Below are positions 6,967 to 15,800 of a DNA stretch of 29,652 bases, in pieces; positions within the stretch are counted from its first letter, which is position 1, and the number at the start of each line of letters is the position of its first letter. The notes below the pieces were generated by a model that was given only the letters and a program-made list of their open reading frames with translations, did no database searches and was not told the DNA's origin. The stretch covers positions 1 to 29,652 of the forward strand of contig CAZGSG010000027.1 in assembly GCA_964528095.1 (NCBI GenBank), written 5' to 3'. Both the position numbers and the translations under genes were made by a program. This stretch comes from CAZGSG01 sp964528095. GTDB taxonomy: Bacteria > Bacteroidota > Bacteroidia > Chitinophagales > Chitinophagaceae.

Positions 6967-7902
6967 ATGGCTGATATTATCCGGGTCACTAATCTTCATA
7001 AAAATTTCGGAGAGCTCAAGGCAGTGGAAGAATTGTCCTTTACTGTGTCTCAAGGAAATGTTTACGGTTTTCTCGGTCAGAACGGAGCCGGCAAGTCTAC
7101 AACGATCCGAATGTTGCTTACGCTTATAAGACCCAGCTCGGGTAAGATCGAAATCTTTGGTATGGACCTGGAAAAGCATCGCAAAGAAATCCTTCGACAG
7201 ACCGGAGCAATAATCGAAAGGCCCGATTTATATAAATACCTCACTGCAAAGGAAAATCTTGAAATCTTCGGCGCTATGAGTGGAATAAAGACACCACGCA
7301 AAAAACTGATGGACCAGCTTGAAATGGTTGGCCTCGCAGACAGGGCTGACAGTAAAGTCAAAACCTATTCGCAGGGTATGAAACAGCGACTGGGCATTGC
7401 CACCGCACTCATTCACGATCCTCAATTGATCATACTCGATGAACCTACCAACGGCCTTGATCCGCAGGGTATTGCAGATATCCGTAATCTTATCTTGCAT
7501 CTGAGCAGGGAATTACATAAAACAGTGATGGTATCATCGCACCTTTTGAGTGAAATGGAGCTAATAGCTGATTCGATGCTCATAATAGACAAGGGGAAAA
7601 AAGTAGTAGAAGGCAGGGTGCATGACCTGTTTGATCCTGCGGAAACAGTAGTAGAGCTTAAGACCACAGATGATGCGGAAGCATATGAAAAACTGCTTCA
7701 ATCGCCCGAGAGAAAATTTGTACTAAATAAAAGAAATGATTGTGTGTTACTGAAACTGCATAGGGATCAGGTACCGCAAGTGATCAGAAACATATCACAA
7801 ATGGATATAGGAATTTTATCTTTTCATTCAAAACATTCACTGGAAGACTATTTTTTATCTTTAACCTCGGGCAATCAGCATGTGGAAGCTTTTAAAAATT
7901 GA
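6967..7902 (+). CDS. ABC transporter ATP-binding protein (ABC-2 exporter type)
   Basis: This 311-residue protein is the nucleotide-binding subunit of an ABC-2 type exporter. It shows Walker A GQNGAGKST (37-45), the ABC signature YSQGMKQR (134-141), Walker B LIILDEP (154-160, catalytic E159) and the switch histidine in SSHLLSE (H192). The segment after Walker A (TGAIIERPDLYKYLTAKENL) is typical of the BcrA-like group that includes bacitracin and gliding-type exporters. The last 90 or so residues form the extra C-terminal region common in this group. The gene overlaps the downstream permease by 23 bases, a sign of tight translational coupling. The substrate is not evident. Confidence 0.93.
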   Translation: MADIIRVTNLHKNFGELKAVEELSFTVSQGNVYGFLGQNGAGKSTTIRMLLTLIRPSSGKIEIFGMDLEKHRKEILRQTGAIIERPDLYKYLTAKENLEIFGAMSGIKTPRKKLMDQLEMVGLADRADSKVKTYSQGMKQRLGIATALIHDPQLIILDEPTNGLDPQGIADIRNLILHLSRELHKTVMVSSHLLSEMELIADSMLIIDKGKKVVEGRVHDLFDPAETVVELKTTDDAEAYEKLLQSPERKFVLNKRNDCVLLKLHRDQVPQVIRNISQMDIGILSFHSKHSLEDYFLSLTSGNQHVEAFKN

Positions 7903-8770
7903 ATTATTTAAAATATTCAAACGTTCGCGTACCTATATCGCTTTTGGTGCTATCGCATCTATTGTTTTACTGATACAGATTGCTCTTAAGTTTGATGGTA
8001 AAACGTATATTGACCTTCTCTTAAGTAATCTCAAAGACTCGATTGATATAACGGATGAATTCAAAATGAAAGTATTGAACGGATACCTGATTTGTTTTGT
8101 TATACTCAATACGCTCCTGATTCAGATGCCTTTGCTGGTAGCATTGATAGCTGGAGACTCTATAGCCGGGGAAGCGAATATGGGAACGCTGCGTCTCTCC
8201 CTCACAAGGCCGGTTAGCCGTACAGAATATATGCTGGTCAAATTTACAGCATCTGTAGTTTACACCCTCAGTTTGCTGGCATGGATGGCGATCCTGGCGC
8301 TATTCGGTAGTATCCTGCTTTTTGGTACCAACGACCTTGTGGTGCTAAGATCCGAATGGATAGAGCAAATAAAGAGTTTTGACGTGATGTGGCGGTACGT
8401 TGCTGCTTTTGGTTTTGCAGCAGTTGCCCTTACCACCGTTTCGGCTCTTGCCTTTTTATTGAGCGTGTTTGCCGAAAACTCTATCGGCCCTATTATTGCC
8501 ACGATGAGTATTGTTATCGTTTTTACAATACTATCTGAAATGAATATTCCTATTTATGACAGAACAATAAAGCCATATCTTTTTACTTCCCATATGGTAG
8601 CATGGAAAGGCTTCTTTTATGTTAAGACCGATGCCGATGGAGCAACGATAACGGGCAGTATTGCCAATTTTCCTGCTATAATGAGAAGTATGTTCATATT
8701 GGTTGTCTATATAATAGCTTTTGCAGGTAGTGCAATATGGGTTTTTAAAAGAAAGGATATTTTAAGTTGA
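7880..8770 (+). CDS. ABC-2 type transporter permease
   Basis: This 296-residue protein is the membrane subunit that pairs with the ATPase encoded just upstream. It starts inside the ATPase gene. The N-terminal amphipathic segment (MWKLLKIELFKIFKRSRTY) precedes about six membrane spans. The cytosolic loop GDSIAGEANMGTLRLSLTRPVSRTEYMLVK, shown here in part as GTLRLSLTRPVSR, is the hallmark of ABC-2 permeases and contacts the ATPase. A polar external loop lies between spans five and six (about residues 225-265). The C-terminus is short and basic (FKRKDILS). A homodimeric permease with two ATPase copies is the usual assembly. What is exported is unknown; the LolA-like gene downstream hints at a lipid or lipoprotein substrate. 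Confidence 0.9.
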   Translation: MWKLLKIELFKIFKRSRTYIAFGAIASIVLLIQIALKFDGKTYIDLLLSNLKDSIDITDEFKMKVLNGYLICFVILNTLLIQMPLLVALIAGDSIAGEANMGTLRLSLTRPVSRTEYMLVKFTASVVYTLSLLAWMAILALFGSILLFGTNDLVVLRSEWIEQIKSFDVMWRYVAAFGFAAVALTTVSALAFLLSVFAENSIGPIIATMSIVIVFTILSEMNIPIYDRTIKPYLFTSHMVAWKGFFYVKTDADGATITGSIANFPAIMRSMFILVVYIIAFAGSAIWVFKRKDILS

Positions 8771-8813
8771 CCGATAGTATTCCAGGATTAATTCATGCTT
8801 CAAGTAAGTATAT

Positions 8814-9515
8814 ATGAAAAAGACAATTTTTCTCCTTTCAATTGGTTTATTTTTTTTACAGGCCAATCTGCGGGCACAATCTGCAGAAGAGATCGTACGA
8901 CAGGTAAAAGCAAAGCTGGATAAGGTAAATGACTATGAAGCGAAGGGTAGGATGAAAACAAATGTTGTATTCATTAAAGCGCCTATCGCCACGGTAATGG
9001 TGTATTTCAAGAAGCCCAATAAACTACGTATTAAAAATGATAAAGGAATTTCATTTATTCCTAAAGGCTCGGTAAATATAAACATCGGGAATATGTTCCT
9101 GGGTGGAATTGATAATTTCGATATAATAGATGTGGGTAAAGAGGCCGGCTCCAACCTCCGGATCATAAAATTATTGCCCAAAGACGATAACTCAGAAGTA
9201 GTATTGTCTACTTTATACATCGACGAAACACAGATGTTAGTCAAAAAGGCCAAAACTACTACCCGGGAAAACGGTACCTACGACCTGGAGATGACCTATG
9301 GAAAATTTTCCGACTATGCGCTTGCCGACAAAGTGATCTTTTCCTTTAATACAAAAGATTATAAATTGCCTAAGGGCATAACGTTCGATTATGACGATGG
9401 AAGCAAAAAGGAAAAAAATCCTGCGGATAAATTAAAAGACAAAAAAGGAAAAGTGGAGATCACTTATTCTAATTATGTGATCAACCAGGGAGTTCCGGAT
9501 ACCGTGTTCCAATAA
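8814..9515 (+). CDS. LolA-like periplasmic (lipoprotein-sorting type) protein
   Basis: This 233-residue protein has a signal peptide (MKKTIFLLSIGLFFLQANLRA) followed by a LolA/LolB-like half-barrel. The N-terminal helix SAEEIVRQVKAKLDKVNDYEAKGRM, then long beta strands such as VMVYFKKPNKLRIKN and TLYIDETQMLVKKAKT, match the outer membrane lipoprotein-sorting superfamily, in which the concave sheet carries an acyl chain. The C-terminal third is highly charged (DDGSKKEKNPADKLKDKKGK) and ends in a further strand. It begins 43 bases after the permease in the same orientation, so the three genes probably form one operon. It is not canonical LolA, so lipid or glycolipid carriage for the exporter is an inference. 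Confidence 0.75.
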   Translation: MKKTIFLLSIGLFFLQANLRAQSAEEIVRQVKAKLDKVNDYEAKGRMKTNVVFIKAPIATVMVYFKKPNKLRIKNDKGISFIPKGSVNINIGNMFLGGIDNFDIIDVGKEAGSNLRIIKLLPKDDNSEVVLSTLYIDETQMLVKKAKTTTRENGTYDLEMTYGKFSDYALADKVIFSFNTKDYKLPKGITFDYDDGSKKEKNPADKLKDKKGKVEITYSNYVINQGVPDTVFQ

Positions 9516-9579
9516 TTTTGGTACTCCAGTTTACCCGGGATCACCTCTTTTAAGCTTTTTTTCTCTTTTAATCTCTTAG

Positions 9580-10668
9580 TTAGTTTTCTCTTATTTCCTC
9601 ATCTTCCATTCTTGCAAAGACTTCCGCATTCAATTTCTTCATCGGGTTTTTTCGATTATTATCGTAGTCATCCCGTTGGTTTATAATATCAATGCATTGA
9701 AAAATGGAAGTGATAAAAGAAGAAGTGTCTGCCCTGTCCTTTCCTGCAATGTCAAATGCCACTCCATGATCCGGTGAAGTTCTTACAACGGGTAATCCTG
9801 CTGTAAAGTTAACTCCTTCATTTATTGCAAGGGCTTTGAAAGGAATAAGGCCCTGGTCATGGTACATCGCCAGCACAGCATCAAATTTATCATGTTGTCT
9901 TCTGGCAAAAAAAGCATCAGCGCTATAAGGACCTACAACGAGCATATTATTATTCTTAGCCTCTTTAATAGCAGGCCTGATGATGGTTTCTTCTTCATTC
10001 CCCACCAGTCCTTCATCTCCTGCATGAGGGTTCAGTCCCAATACGGCAATCCGCGGTTTATCAATCCCGAAATCCCGTTGCAGGCTTTTATGAATTAAGT
10101 TCAGTTTGCTAATAATGGCTTCCTTAGTGATATGTTTTGCTACTTCGCTGATAGGAATATGTTCTGTGACCAAAGCAACCCGAAAATTGCCCGCGCATAA
10201 CATCATCACTACATCGTTAGCGGCAAACATGCTTTTCAGGAAAGGAGTATGCCCTGTAAAATTGAATTCAGCCGATTGGATATTCTTTTTGTGGATTGGA
10301 GCTGTTACCAGTCCGTCTATTTGTTTTTGTTTGAGTGCCGCAACGGCTGATTGAAGGGAGAGTACCGCATATTTGCCTCCCAGATCAGTCAATTGGCCAG
10401 GAGTGATAACTACTTCCTCTTCCCAGCAGTTGAATACGTTTACCTGCTTACTGTTCAGCCGGTTAAATTCTTTGACATTCTGATAATTAAATGGCATTTC
10501 TGAAACGGCCTTCCGGTAAAAATTAATTGCCTTATTTGATGCAAAAATGACCGGCGTGCATAATTCGGTTATACGGGCGTCAGAGAATGTTTTAATGATC
10601 AATTCGATGCCAATGCCATTCAGGTCGCCGCAGGAGATGCCTATAACTGGTTTTGTTCCGGTATTCAT
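9580..10668 (-). CDS. pdxA: 4-hydroxythreonine-4-phosphate dehydrogenase
   Basis: PdxA oxidises 4-phosphohydroxy-L-threonine with NAD in the DXP-dependent pathway of pyridoxal 5'-phosphate synthesis. The 362-residue protein starts MNTGTKPVIGISCGDLNGIG. The three metal-binding histidines are present at H170 (LVTEH), H215 (GLNPHAGDEG) and H270 (AMYHDQGLIPFKAL), each four residues later than in the E. coli enzyme. The substrate motifs FTGHTPFL and RTSPDHGVAFDIAG are also intact. The frame extends upstream to 10812, but the added 48 residues (with GCGVSLV and CRNTCRHYL) resemble nothing in the family, so the ATG at 10668 is used. The gene converges on the LolA-like gene. It is cytoplasmic and housekeeping. 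Confidence 0.95.
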   Translation of the reverse strand: MNTGTKPVIGISCGDLNGIGIELIIKTFSDARITELCTPVIFASNKAINFYRKAVSEMPFNYQNVKEFNRLNSKQVNVFNCWEEEVVITPGQLTDLGGKYAVLSLQSAVAALKQKQIDGLVTAPIHKKNIQSAEFNFTGHTPFLKSMFAANDVVMMLCAGNFRVALVTEHIPISEVAKHITKEAIISKLNLIHKSLQRDFGIDKPRIAVLGLNPHAGDEGLVGNEEETIIRPAIKEAKNNNMLVVGPYSADAFFARRQHDKFDAVLAMYHDQGLIPFKALAINEGVNFTAGLPVVRTSPDHGVAFDIAGKDRADTSSFITSIFQCIDIINQRDDYDNNRKNPMKKLNAEVFARMEDEEIREN

Positions 10669-10673
10669 ATTTA

Positions 10674-10901
10674 TTAATTGGGTATAAAAATACGGTTTTC
10701 GCCGGTATTGAAAGAGATAGTGCCGGCAAGTATTTCGACAAGGGCCTCCCGGCGATGCCCTTTCGCCATTATTCTTCGAAACAAGAGAGACTCCACACCC
10801 GTGATTATGCAATTATAAATAGCGACAGGAGTGGGAGAGAATATCTTCCGGTAGTTGATTTTGACAACAGGGTTAAAATCAACCAGCTTTTCAGGCTGCA
10901 T
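10674..10901 (-). CDS. Possible small protein upstream of pdxA, unknown
   Basis: This 75-residue reverse-strand ORF ends 5 bases before the pdxA ATG, a spacing typical of coupled genes. Its sequence has a plausible protein composition, with a basic amphipathic stretch (LLFRRIMAKGHRREALVEIL) and a C-terminal beta-like tail (GTISFNTGENRIFIPN). I do not recognise a family. It may be a genuine small operon member, a remnant of a longer gene or a chance ORF; an ORF of similar length exists on the opposite strand (10653-10907) and both cannot be real. Confidence 0.35.
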   Translation of the reverse strand: MQPEKLVDFNPVVKINYRKIFSPTPVAIYNCIITGVESLLFRRIMAKGHRREALVEILAGTISFNTGENRIFIPN

Positions 10902-11083
10902 TCATAAGTCAAGCTAGCTGGCGAATGAGGTATTGCTATTTCAATATAAAATGGTATTAGTTGTGTATGAATAGTAATGCGAAAACCATATTCTGCCTGG
11001 CGTAAATTGTATTTGGTACAAATAGCATATCGTCATATGCCAGGATTGGCTAAACAAATACAGGTTGAATGAATCAGTTTATT
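10902..11083. other. Intergenic spacer before the ATPase repeats
   Basis: This AT-rich stretch between the leftward pdxA unit and the paired inverted repeats holds no convincing gene, terminator or RNA. The only detectable structure is a pair of 6-base inverted copies (CCTGGC at 10996-11001, GCCAGG at 11039-11044) too far apart to be compelling. Confidence 0.5.
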
Positions 11084-11130
11084 TATATCTCGCCAAAACC
11101 TGTTTTTTTATATGATTTTGGCGAAATATA
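11084..11130. repeat. Upstream inverted repeat (IR1) of the ATPase gene
   Basis: The left arm TATATCTCGCCAAAA (11084-11098) and right arm TTTTGGCGAAATATA (11116-11130) are inverted copies with one mismatch, separated by 17 bases. The left arm is identical to the left arm of the second repeat at 11181. The two repeats are about 97 bases apart. Confidence 0.85.
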
Positions 11131-11180
11131 AAAGAAACAAAAACATCAACCTTACGTATTCCAGTAAACTTTTAATTTTA

Positions 11181-11228
11181 TATATCTCGCCAAAATATGA
11201 TAATTTTTACTAGTTTTGGCGAGATATA
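11181..11228. repeat. Promoter-proximal inverted repeat (IR2) of the ATPase gene
   Basis: The arms TATATCTCGCCAAAA (11181-11195) and TTTTGGCGAGATATA (11214-11228) are perfect inverted copies separated by 18 bases. The right arm ends 6 bases before the ATPase ATG at 11235 and overlaps the -7-like box at 11211-11218. The arrangement would suit a dimeric DNA-binding protein that blocks transcription, or a structure at the 5' end of the message. Confidence 0.88.
11211..11218 (+). promoter_or_regulatory. -7 promoter element within IR2
   Basis: TAGTTTTG is a perfect TAnnTTTG match. Five of its eight bases are the start of the right arm of the second inverted repeat. Transcription would start close to 11224, leaving a leader of about 10 bases. 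The -33 region falls in or near the left arm of the same repeat, without a clear TTTG. Confidence 0.5.
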
Positions 11229-11234
11229 GATTTT

Positions 11235-12671
11235 ATGGAATCATTGACCGGTAGAGAAATTGAAAAAGAAATACTGGAGAATGCCTTGTCTTCCCCGGAA
11301 GCAGAATTGATTGCCATTTACGGAAGGAGGCGTGTTGGAAAAACTTTCCTGGTTCGTAAAGTATATGACTCCAGGATAATAATGGATGTTTCCGGTATTC
11401 ATAATGGCACTTTATCCCAGCAGCTCATCAATTTCAATAAAGCGCTTGAGCTGGCAAGTAGTAGAAAACGTCCTCTACCGGTGCCATCAAACTGGATAGA
11501 GGCTTTTTTTTTGTTGGAAAAACATCTTACCCCTCTTATCAAAAGGAAGAAAAGTGTACTGTTCTTTGATGAATTTCCCTGGATGAATTCAAGAAGATCA
11601 GGGTTCTTGCCGGCATTTGAAAACTTTTGGAATCGCTGGGCTTCCAGGCAGGAAAACCTGGTAGTAGTTATCTGCGGTTCGGCAGCATCATGGATGATAA
11701 AACATGTGATGAACAACAGGGGTGGGTTACATAACAGGATCACGCAAAGGGTCCGGTTATTACCATTTACGTTGTATGAAACAGAGAAATACCTGCAAGG
11801 CAGAAGGATCAAATTTAGCAGGTATCAATTGCTACAGCTTTACATGGTAATGGGTGGCATACCTCAGTATCTTAAAAATGTCAAAATAGGAGAAAGCGCC
11901 ACTCAAAGCATAGACAGGGTTTGTTTTACAAAGGATGGGGCTTTGTTTAAGGAATTTGATAATTTATATCATTCCTTATTTGAGTATGCGGATAATCATA
12001 TCAAAGTGGTACGAGCCCTTGCCGGGAAGTCAACCGGCTTATCCCGAAACCAGATTATTCAGATCTGTAAATTACAGACTGGCGGCGGTACCACTAAACT
12101 GCTGAATGAATTGGAAGAATCTGGTTTTATCTCTTCTATTATTCCCTTTGATAAGAATGTCAGCCAAAGCATTTACAGATTGTCGGATGAATATTCTCTT
12201 TTCTATATAAAATTTATTGAATCGCACAAAGAACAGGCAAGCAAAGGCGCATGGATGAGACTGGCTGAAAGTTCTTCCTGGAAAAGCTGGAGTGGCTACG
12301 CATTTGAGAATATTTGTATGAAGCATATAGATCCTATAAAAAAAGCACTGGGTATTAGTGGCGTTTATTCGATAACATCGGCCTGGCGATATCAAAATAA
12401 AGAAAAAGGCGCACAGATCGATCTGCTTATAGACCGGCAGGATCAATGTATTAATATTTGCGAGATGAAGTTCTCAATAAACGATTTTACCATAACCAGG
12501 GCTTATGCCACGGATCTTGAGAAAAAAATGATGGTTTTTAAGGAGCAGACAAAAACACGCAAATCAATGTTCCTGACAATGATCACCACGTTTGGAGTAA
12601 AGAACAATCCATATAAGATAAATCTTGTTCAGAACGAATTGAAGATGGACGAACTGTTTAAAGCTGGGTGA
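11235..12671 (+). CDS. AAA ATPase with C-terminal DUF234 (PD-(D/E)XK nuclease-like) domain
   Basis: This 478-residue protein belongs to the archaeal-type ATPase family common in archaea and Bacteroidota (ATPase_2 plus DUF234). Residues about 1-240 are the AAA/STAND-like ATPase: Walker A GRRRVGKT (30-37), Walker B VLFFDEF (108-114), the strand VVICGSA (144-150) and the family motif MGGIPQYL (206-213). Residues about 262-318 form a winged helix (GLSRNQIIQICKLQTGGGTTKLLNELEESGFIS, in part). The C-terminal domain has the PD-(D/E)XK pattern: E358 in GYAFENI, D396 in GAQIDLLID and E410-M-K412 in CINICEMKFS. All catalytic positions look intact. The gene stands alone between divergent units and carries paired inverted repeats upstream. 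Roles in defence, DNA processing or mobility have been suggested for such proteins, but function is not established. Confidence 0.88.
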   Translation: MESLTGREIEKEILENALSSPEAELIAIYGRRRVGKTFLVRKVYDSRIIMDVSGIHNGTLSQQLINFNKALELASSRKRPLPVPSNWIEAFFLLEKHLTPLIKRKKSVLFFDEFPWMNSRRSGFLPAFENFWNRWASRQENLVVVICGSAASWMIKHVMNNRGGLHNRITQRVRLLPFTLYETEKYLQGRRIKFSRYQLLQLYMVMGGIPQYLKNVKIGESATQSIDRVCFTKDGALFKEFDNLYHSLFEYADNHIKVVRALAGKSTGLSRNQIIQICKLQTGGGTTKLLNELEESGFISSIIPFDKNVSQSIYRLSDEYSLFYIKFIESHKEQASKGAWMRLAESSSWKSWSGYAFENICMKHIDPIKKALGISGVYSITSAWRYQNKEKGAQIDLLIDRQDQCINICEMKFSINDFTITRAYATDLEKKMMVFKEQTKTRKSMFLTMITTFGVKNNPYKINLVQNELKMDELFKAG

Positions 12672-12831
12672 TAGAACAGATGGGTAAATTATGATTACCG
12701 TCATAATACAAATAGGATAATTTGCTTATAATAGCTTTAGTAAAAAATCTCCCACTATCTTTTTGATAAAAGCAGCAGGAGATCCGGATGGTCAGCAAGA
12801 CAATATATGGTTACCGTTTAAAGGCAGACCA

Positions 12832-15800
12832 TTATGGAGAGTTTCTTTTCAATACTTTTCTGCTTAAGATGATCCCGTTACTTTTCAAGCGGAAGACATA
12901 AGCTCCCGCAGGCAGATATCCTGTATCGAAAATGCTTAATGTATTGACACCTTTGTGTACAAGGTAGCCTGTTTTCTTTACCACTTTTCCAAACATATCA
13001 AGCAATTCAGCTTCAGCTTTTGTATCAACGGGAGAATGGATATCAAATTCGAGGGCCTGGAAAAAGGGATTAATAACATTTGTCAATTGCGTAATGTTTG
13101 ATCCTGTTCTGCTTAGCTGGATTACTCTTGAATATTTCTTTTTATTATCCTGATCAATCATGATAATCCTGTAATATGCTTTATTATTTATGCTTACCGG
13201 ATCAATAAATGAATAGGAATTAACAGCTGTGCTGGAATTGTTATAACCATTGACCGAGCTGACAATAGAAAAATTAAAACCATCCGCACTACGTTCTATA
13301 TTGAATTTTACTTTTTTATCTTCTTTTGATGTCGTCCAGTTAAGATGGGTTTTATCTTCCATTAACGATCCGTTGAAACTTAACAGGTTCGTAGACAAAA
13401 CAGGAGCACAGTCGATTACAAATAGATTGATGATACTGATGCCATCAGTGACCTGGCAGGAAGGGCTGCTCACATTATCAGCACTGGTAGCAACGATTAC
13501 CCTGTATAAATTTCCGCTATCACTTACATTGGTATTTGGCGGAGGAATGGTATAAGAGGTTATATATTCCCAGCTGTTAAGTGCTGCATTAAAGTGTGGA
13601 ATACTATCCCTGAGTGAGCCTACGTCACTCCAGGTTAGCCCGTTGTCTGTGCTTCTTTGCCACTGATGATGCCGGTAGTTATTAAAATAGGAACGTATCG
13701 TATCATTTATTGTCAGCGCATTTCCCTCACATACTGTTGGACTAAGAGAAGGAGAATAACTCATGTTTGGCAGACAGGTGGCAACGGAAATATCATCCAT
13801 TACCCAATCGTTACCTCCACCGCCCTGACCATTATTACGAATGGAAAAAGTAGCGCTTGTTTGCGAAGGCCCTGTTACAAACACGAATCCTTTCTTGATC
13901 CATCCTCCAAGCGTATCTACTTCACCTGTATTATAACGGTCCACATTATCCAGTATAAAAGTAAGATTGGGGTTTACTCCTGGTCTCCATGTTTGTGTGC
14001 CAATAGAATCCACTCCGCAATTGGGGCAAATATTCCTTACCCACGCAGAAAATTCGTAATAGGTATTTGGACAAAGCCCTGAAATATCCTGCCTGTACAC
14101 TTCAGAGGCTACATAGTCAGCGTTTACCATCAGCATATATCCACCGGGATCAATAGCAGAAGGCGGTGTATTGCCAACCCCATCATTGGTGCCTGAGTGA
14201 TCACCATCTATAAACCAGTGACCATCGAACATCCTGTTGTCACAACTGTCTGCTGAGGGGAGCAGACCAACGCAATTCGGTTTCCTGCTTGCATTTCTGT
14301 TTATGCCGCTGCGGGGACTTGAATTTTTTACAATAGCATAAGAGCCATCGCCAACAGGTTGCGTTGGTGATACATTGCTGACATAAGTGTACCCGGTTGG
14401 AAGAAACGCTGGCGGAGTAGGCCTGTTTAAAGTAGTTCCGGATCCAAAAGTTCCTCCATATTCCTGTGCACTGTTTACACCTGTTGCATTTGCACAAAGG
14501 CTCATGGCATTGCTGACCAGTATCTGATAGGGTACGGTATTCACTGATTGGTCTGCGTCTCCCGGAGAAGCGCGGTATAAAAATTTTCCGGCGCCAAGCG
14601 TAATGATATCTCCGGGATCACCTGTAACTTTTACACGGAAAGATGTCGCAAATAATAACCTGCCTCCGCCTACAGGTCTTGATGGAGAACTCATTTGTTT
14701 TGCGCCTGTAATATCCGTTTCAGAATTATTAAGCGGAGCTTCCGGCGCTGACATATTAGCGCCAAATCCAAAATTCATGCGGATATTATATTCACCTGCG
14801 CCCGGAGAGGCTATATAAGTTGCTGCATCATCACCGGCAAGCGGAGTATAACTTTTATACGTCAATCCTTCATTTGTTATAACACGAATTGAATCATTGG
14901 AGCTCGAAAGCATTTGTGTATTAGATGGTATATTGTCTACATACCTTGGATAATATACCACTCCGGCCGGAAGTGCAATGGTCATTCTGATCTCCAATGT
15001 ATCGCCTTTTTCGACTACCCCGCCAGAATTTCTTTTTGAAATATTTACGTAACTATTTCCAAAGCGTGGCGTAGGCGTATTCAGCGGATCAGTGATGCAA
15101 ATACTAAATTTCCATAAGTTTCCTGCCCCGGGCGTGCCGGGAACATTATTAAGCGTGGAGATACGGATGTAATAGGTATTACCGATAACAAGTGTTCTGC
15201 CTGCTGTTAATGAAGTGGTGTTATAGCTACCCGTTGCACAAACGATCTGTGAAAAAGACCCGCAGGAGCCTTCCAGCAACTGCATACGAATACCGCCACC
15301 AATGGCGGCGTTGGTAATGCTGGAGCCAATATTACTCAACTGTATGTTGGGGTAAGAAGACTGTGCCACAAAACGATACCATACATCGCTCGCATTGGGA
15401 TCTCCGCAGCCTGGCGGAACACCATCCGATAGTATGGATGCATTGGAGTATTTAAGATTACCTGCAGTATTGATGCAGGACGCCGAAGATGTAAGTAACA
15501 CCGAAGCGGCGCATGCGTCATTTACAAGTACAGGATCGGTAATACAGATCTCAAAACCAGCGTTAACCCCAGAGGTAGGAGCTGTACCAGCCGTCGAGAA
15601 AACACGTATGCGATATGTGTTGCCAACAATAAGTCCGGTCGGGTTCATAGTAATAGTGCCTGGACCAGCAGTTCCACACATAATAGAGGCACTGCCGCAG
15701 GTTGTCATGAGTTCAAGCGCAGGTGAAGTGAAATCAAGTCCAATATTGTTCAATCTGATCGTAGGATCAGGATAGTTTGCTACGAATGAATACCACACAT

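Noticed and set aside
10669..10812. N-terminal extension of PdxA to 10812
   Set aside because: The extra 48 residues do not resemble the family, and the ATG at 10668 gives the usual PdxA N-terminus and length.
10653..10907. Plus-strand 84-residue ORF overlapping the pdxA start
   Set aside because: It runs antisense across the pdxA start codon and has no family features; the reverse-strand ORF next to pdxA is slightly better supported.
11084..12671. Insertion sequence or transposon with terminal inverted repeats
   Set aside because: All four repeat arms are upstream of the gene; no matching arm or target-site duplication is seen downstream, and the protein is not a transposase.
12672..12831. 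Terminator between the convergent ATPase and giant secreted protein genes
   Set aside because: Only a 6-bp stem with a 27-base loop could be found (ATCTCC and GGAGAT), without a T tract on the correct side.
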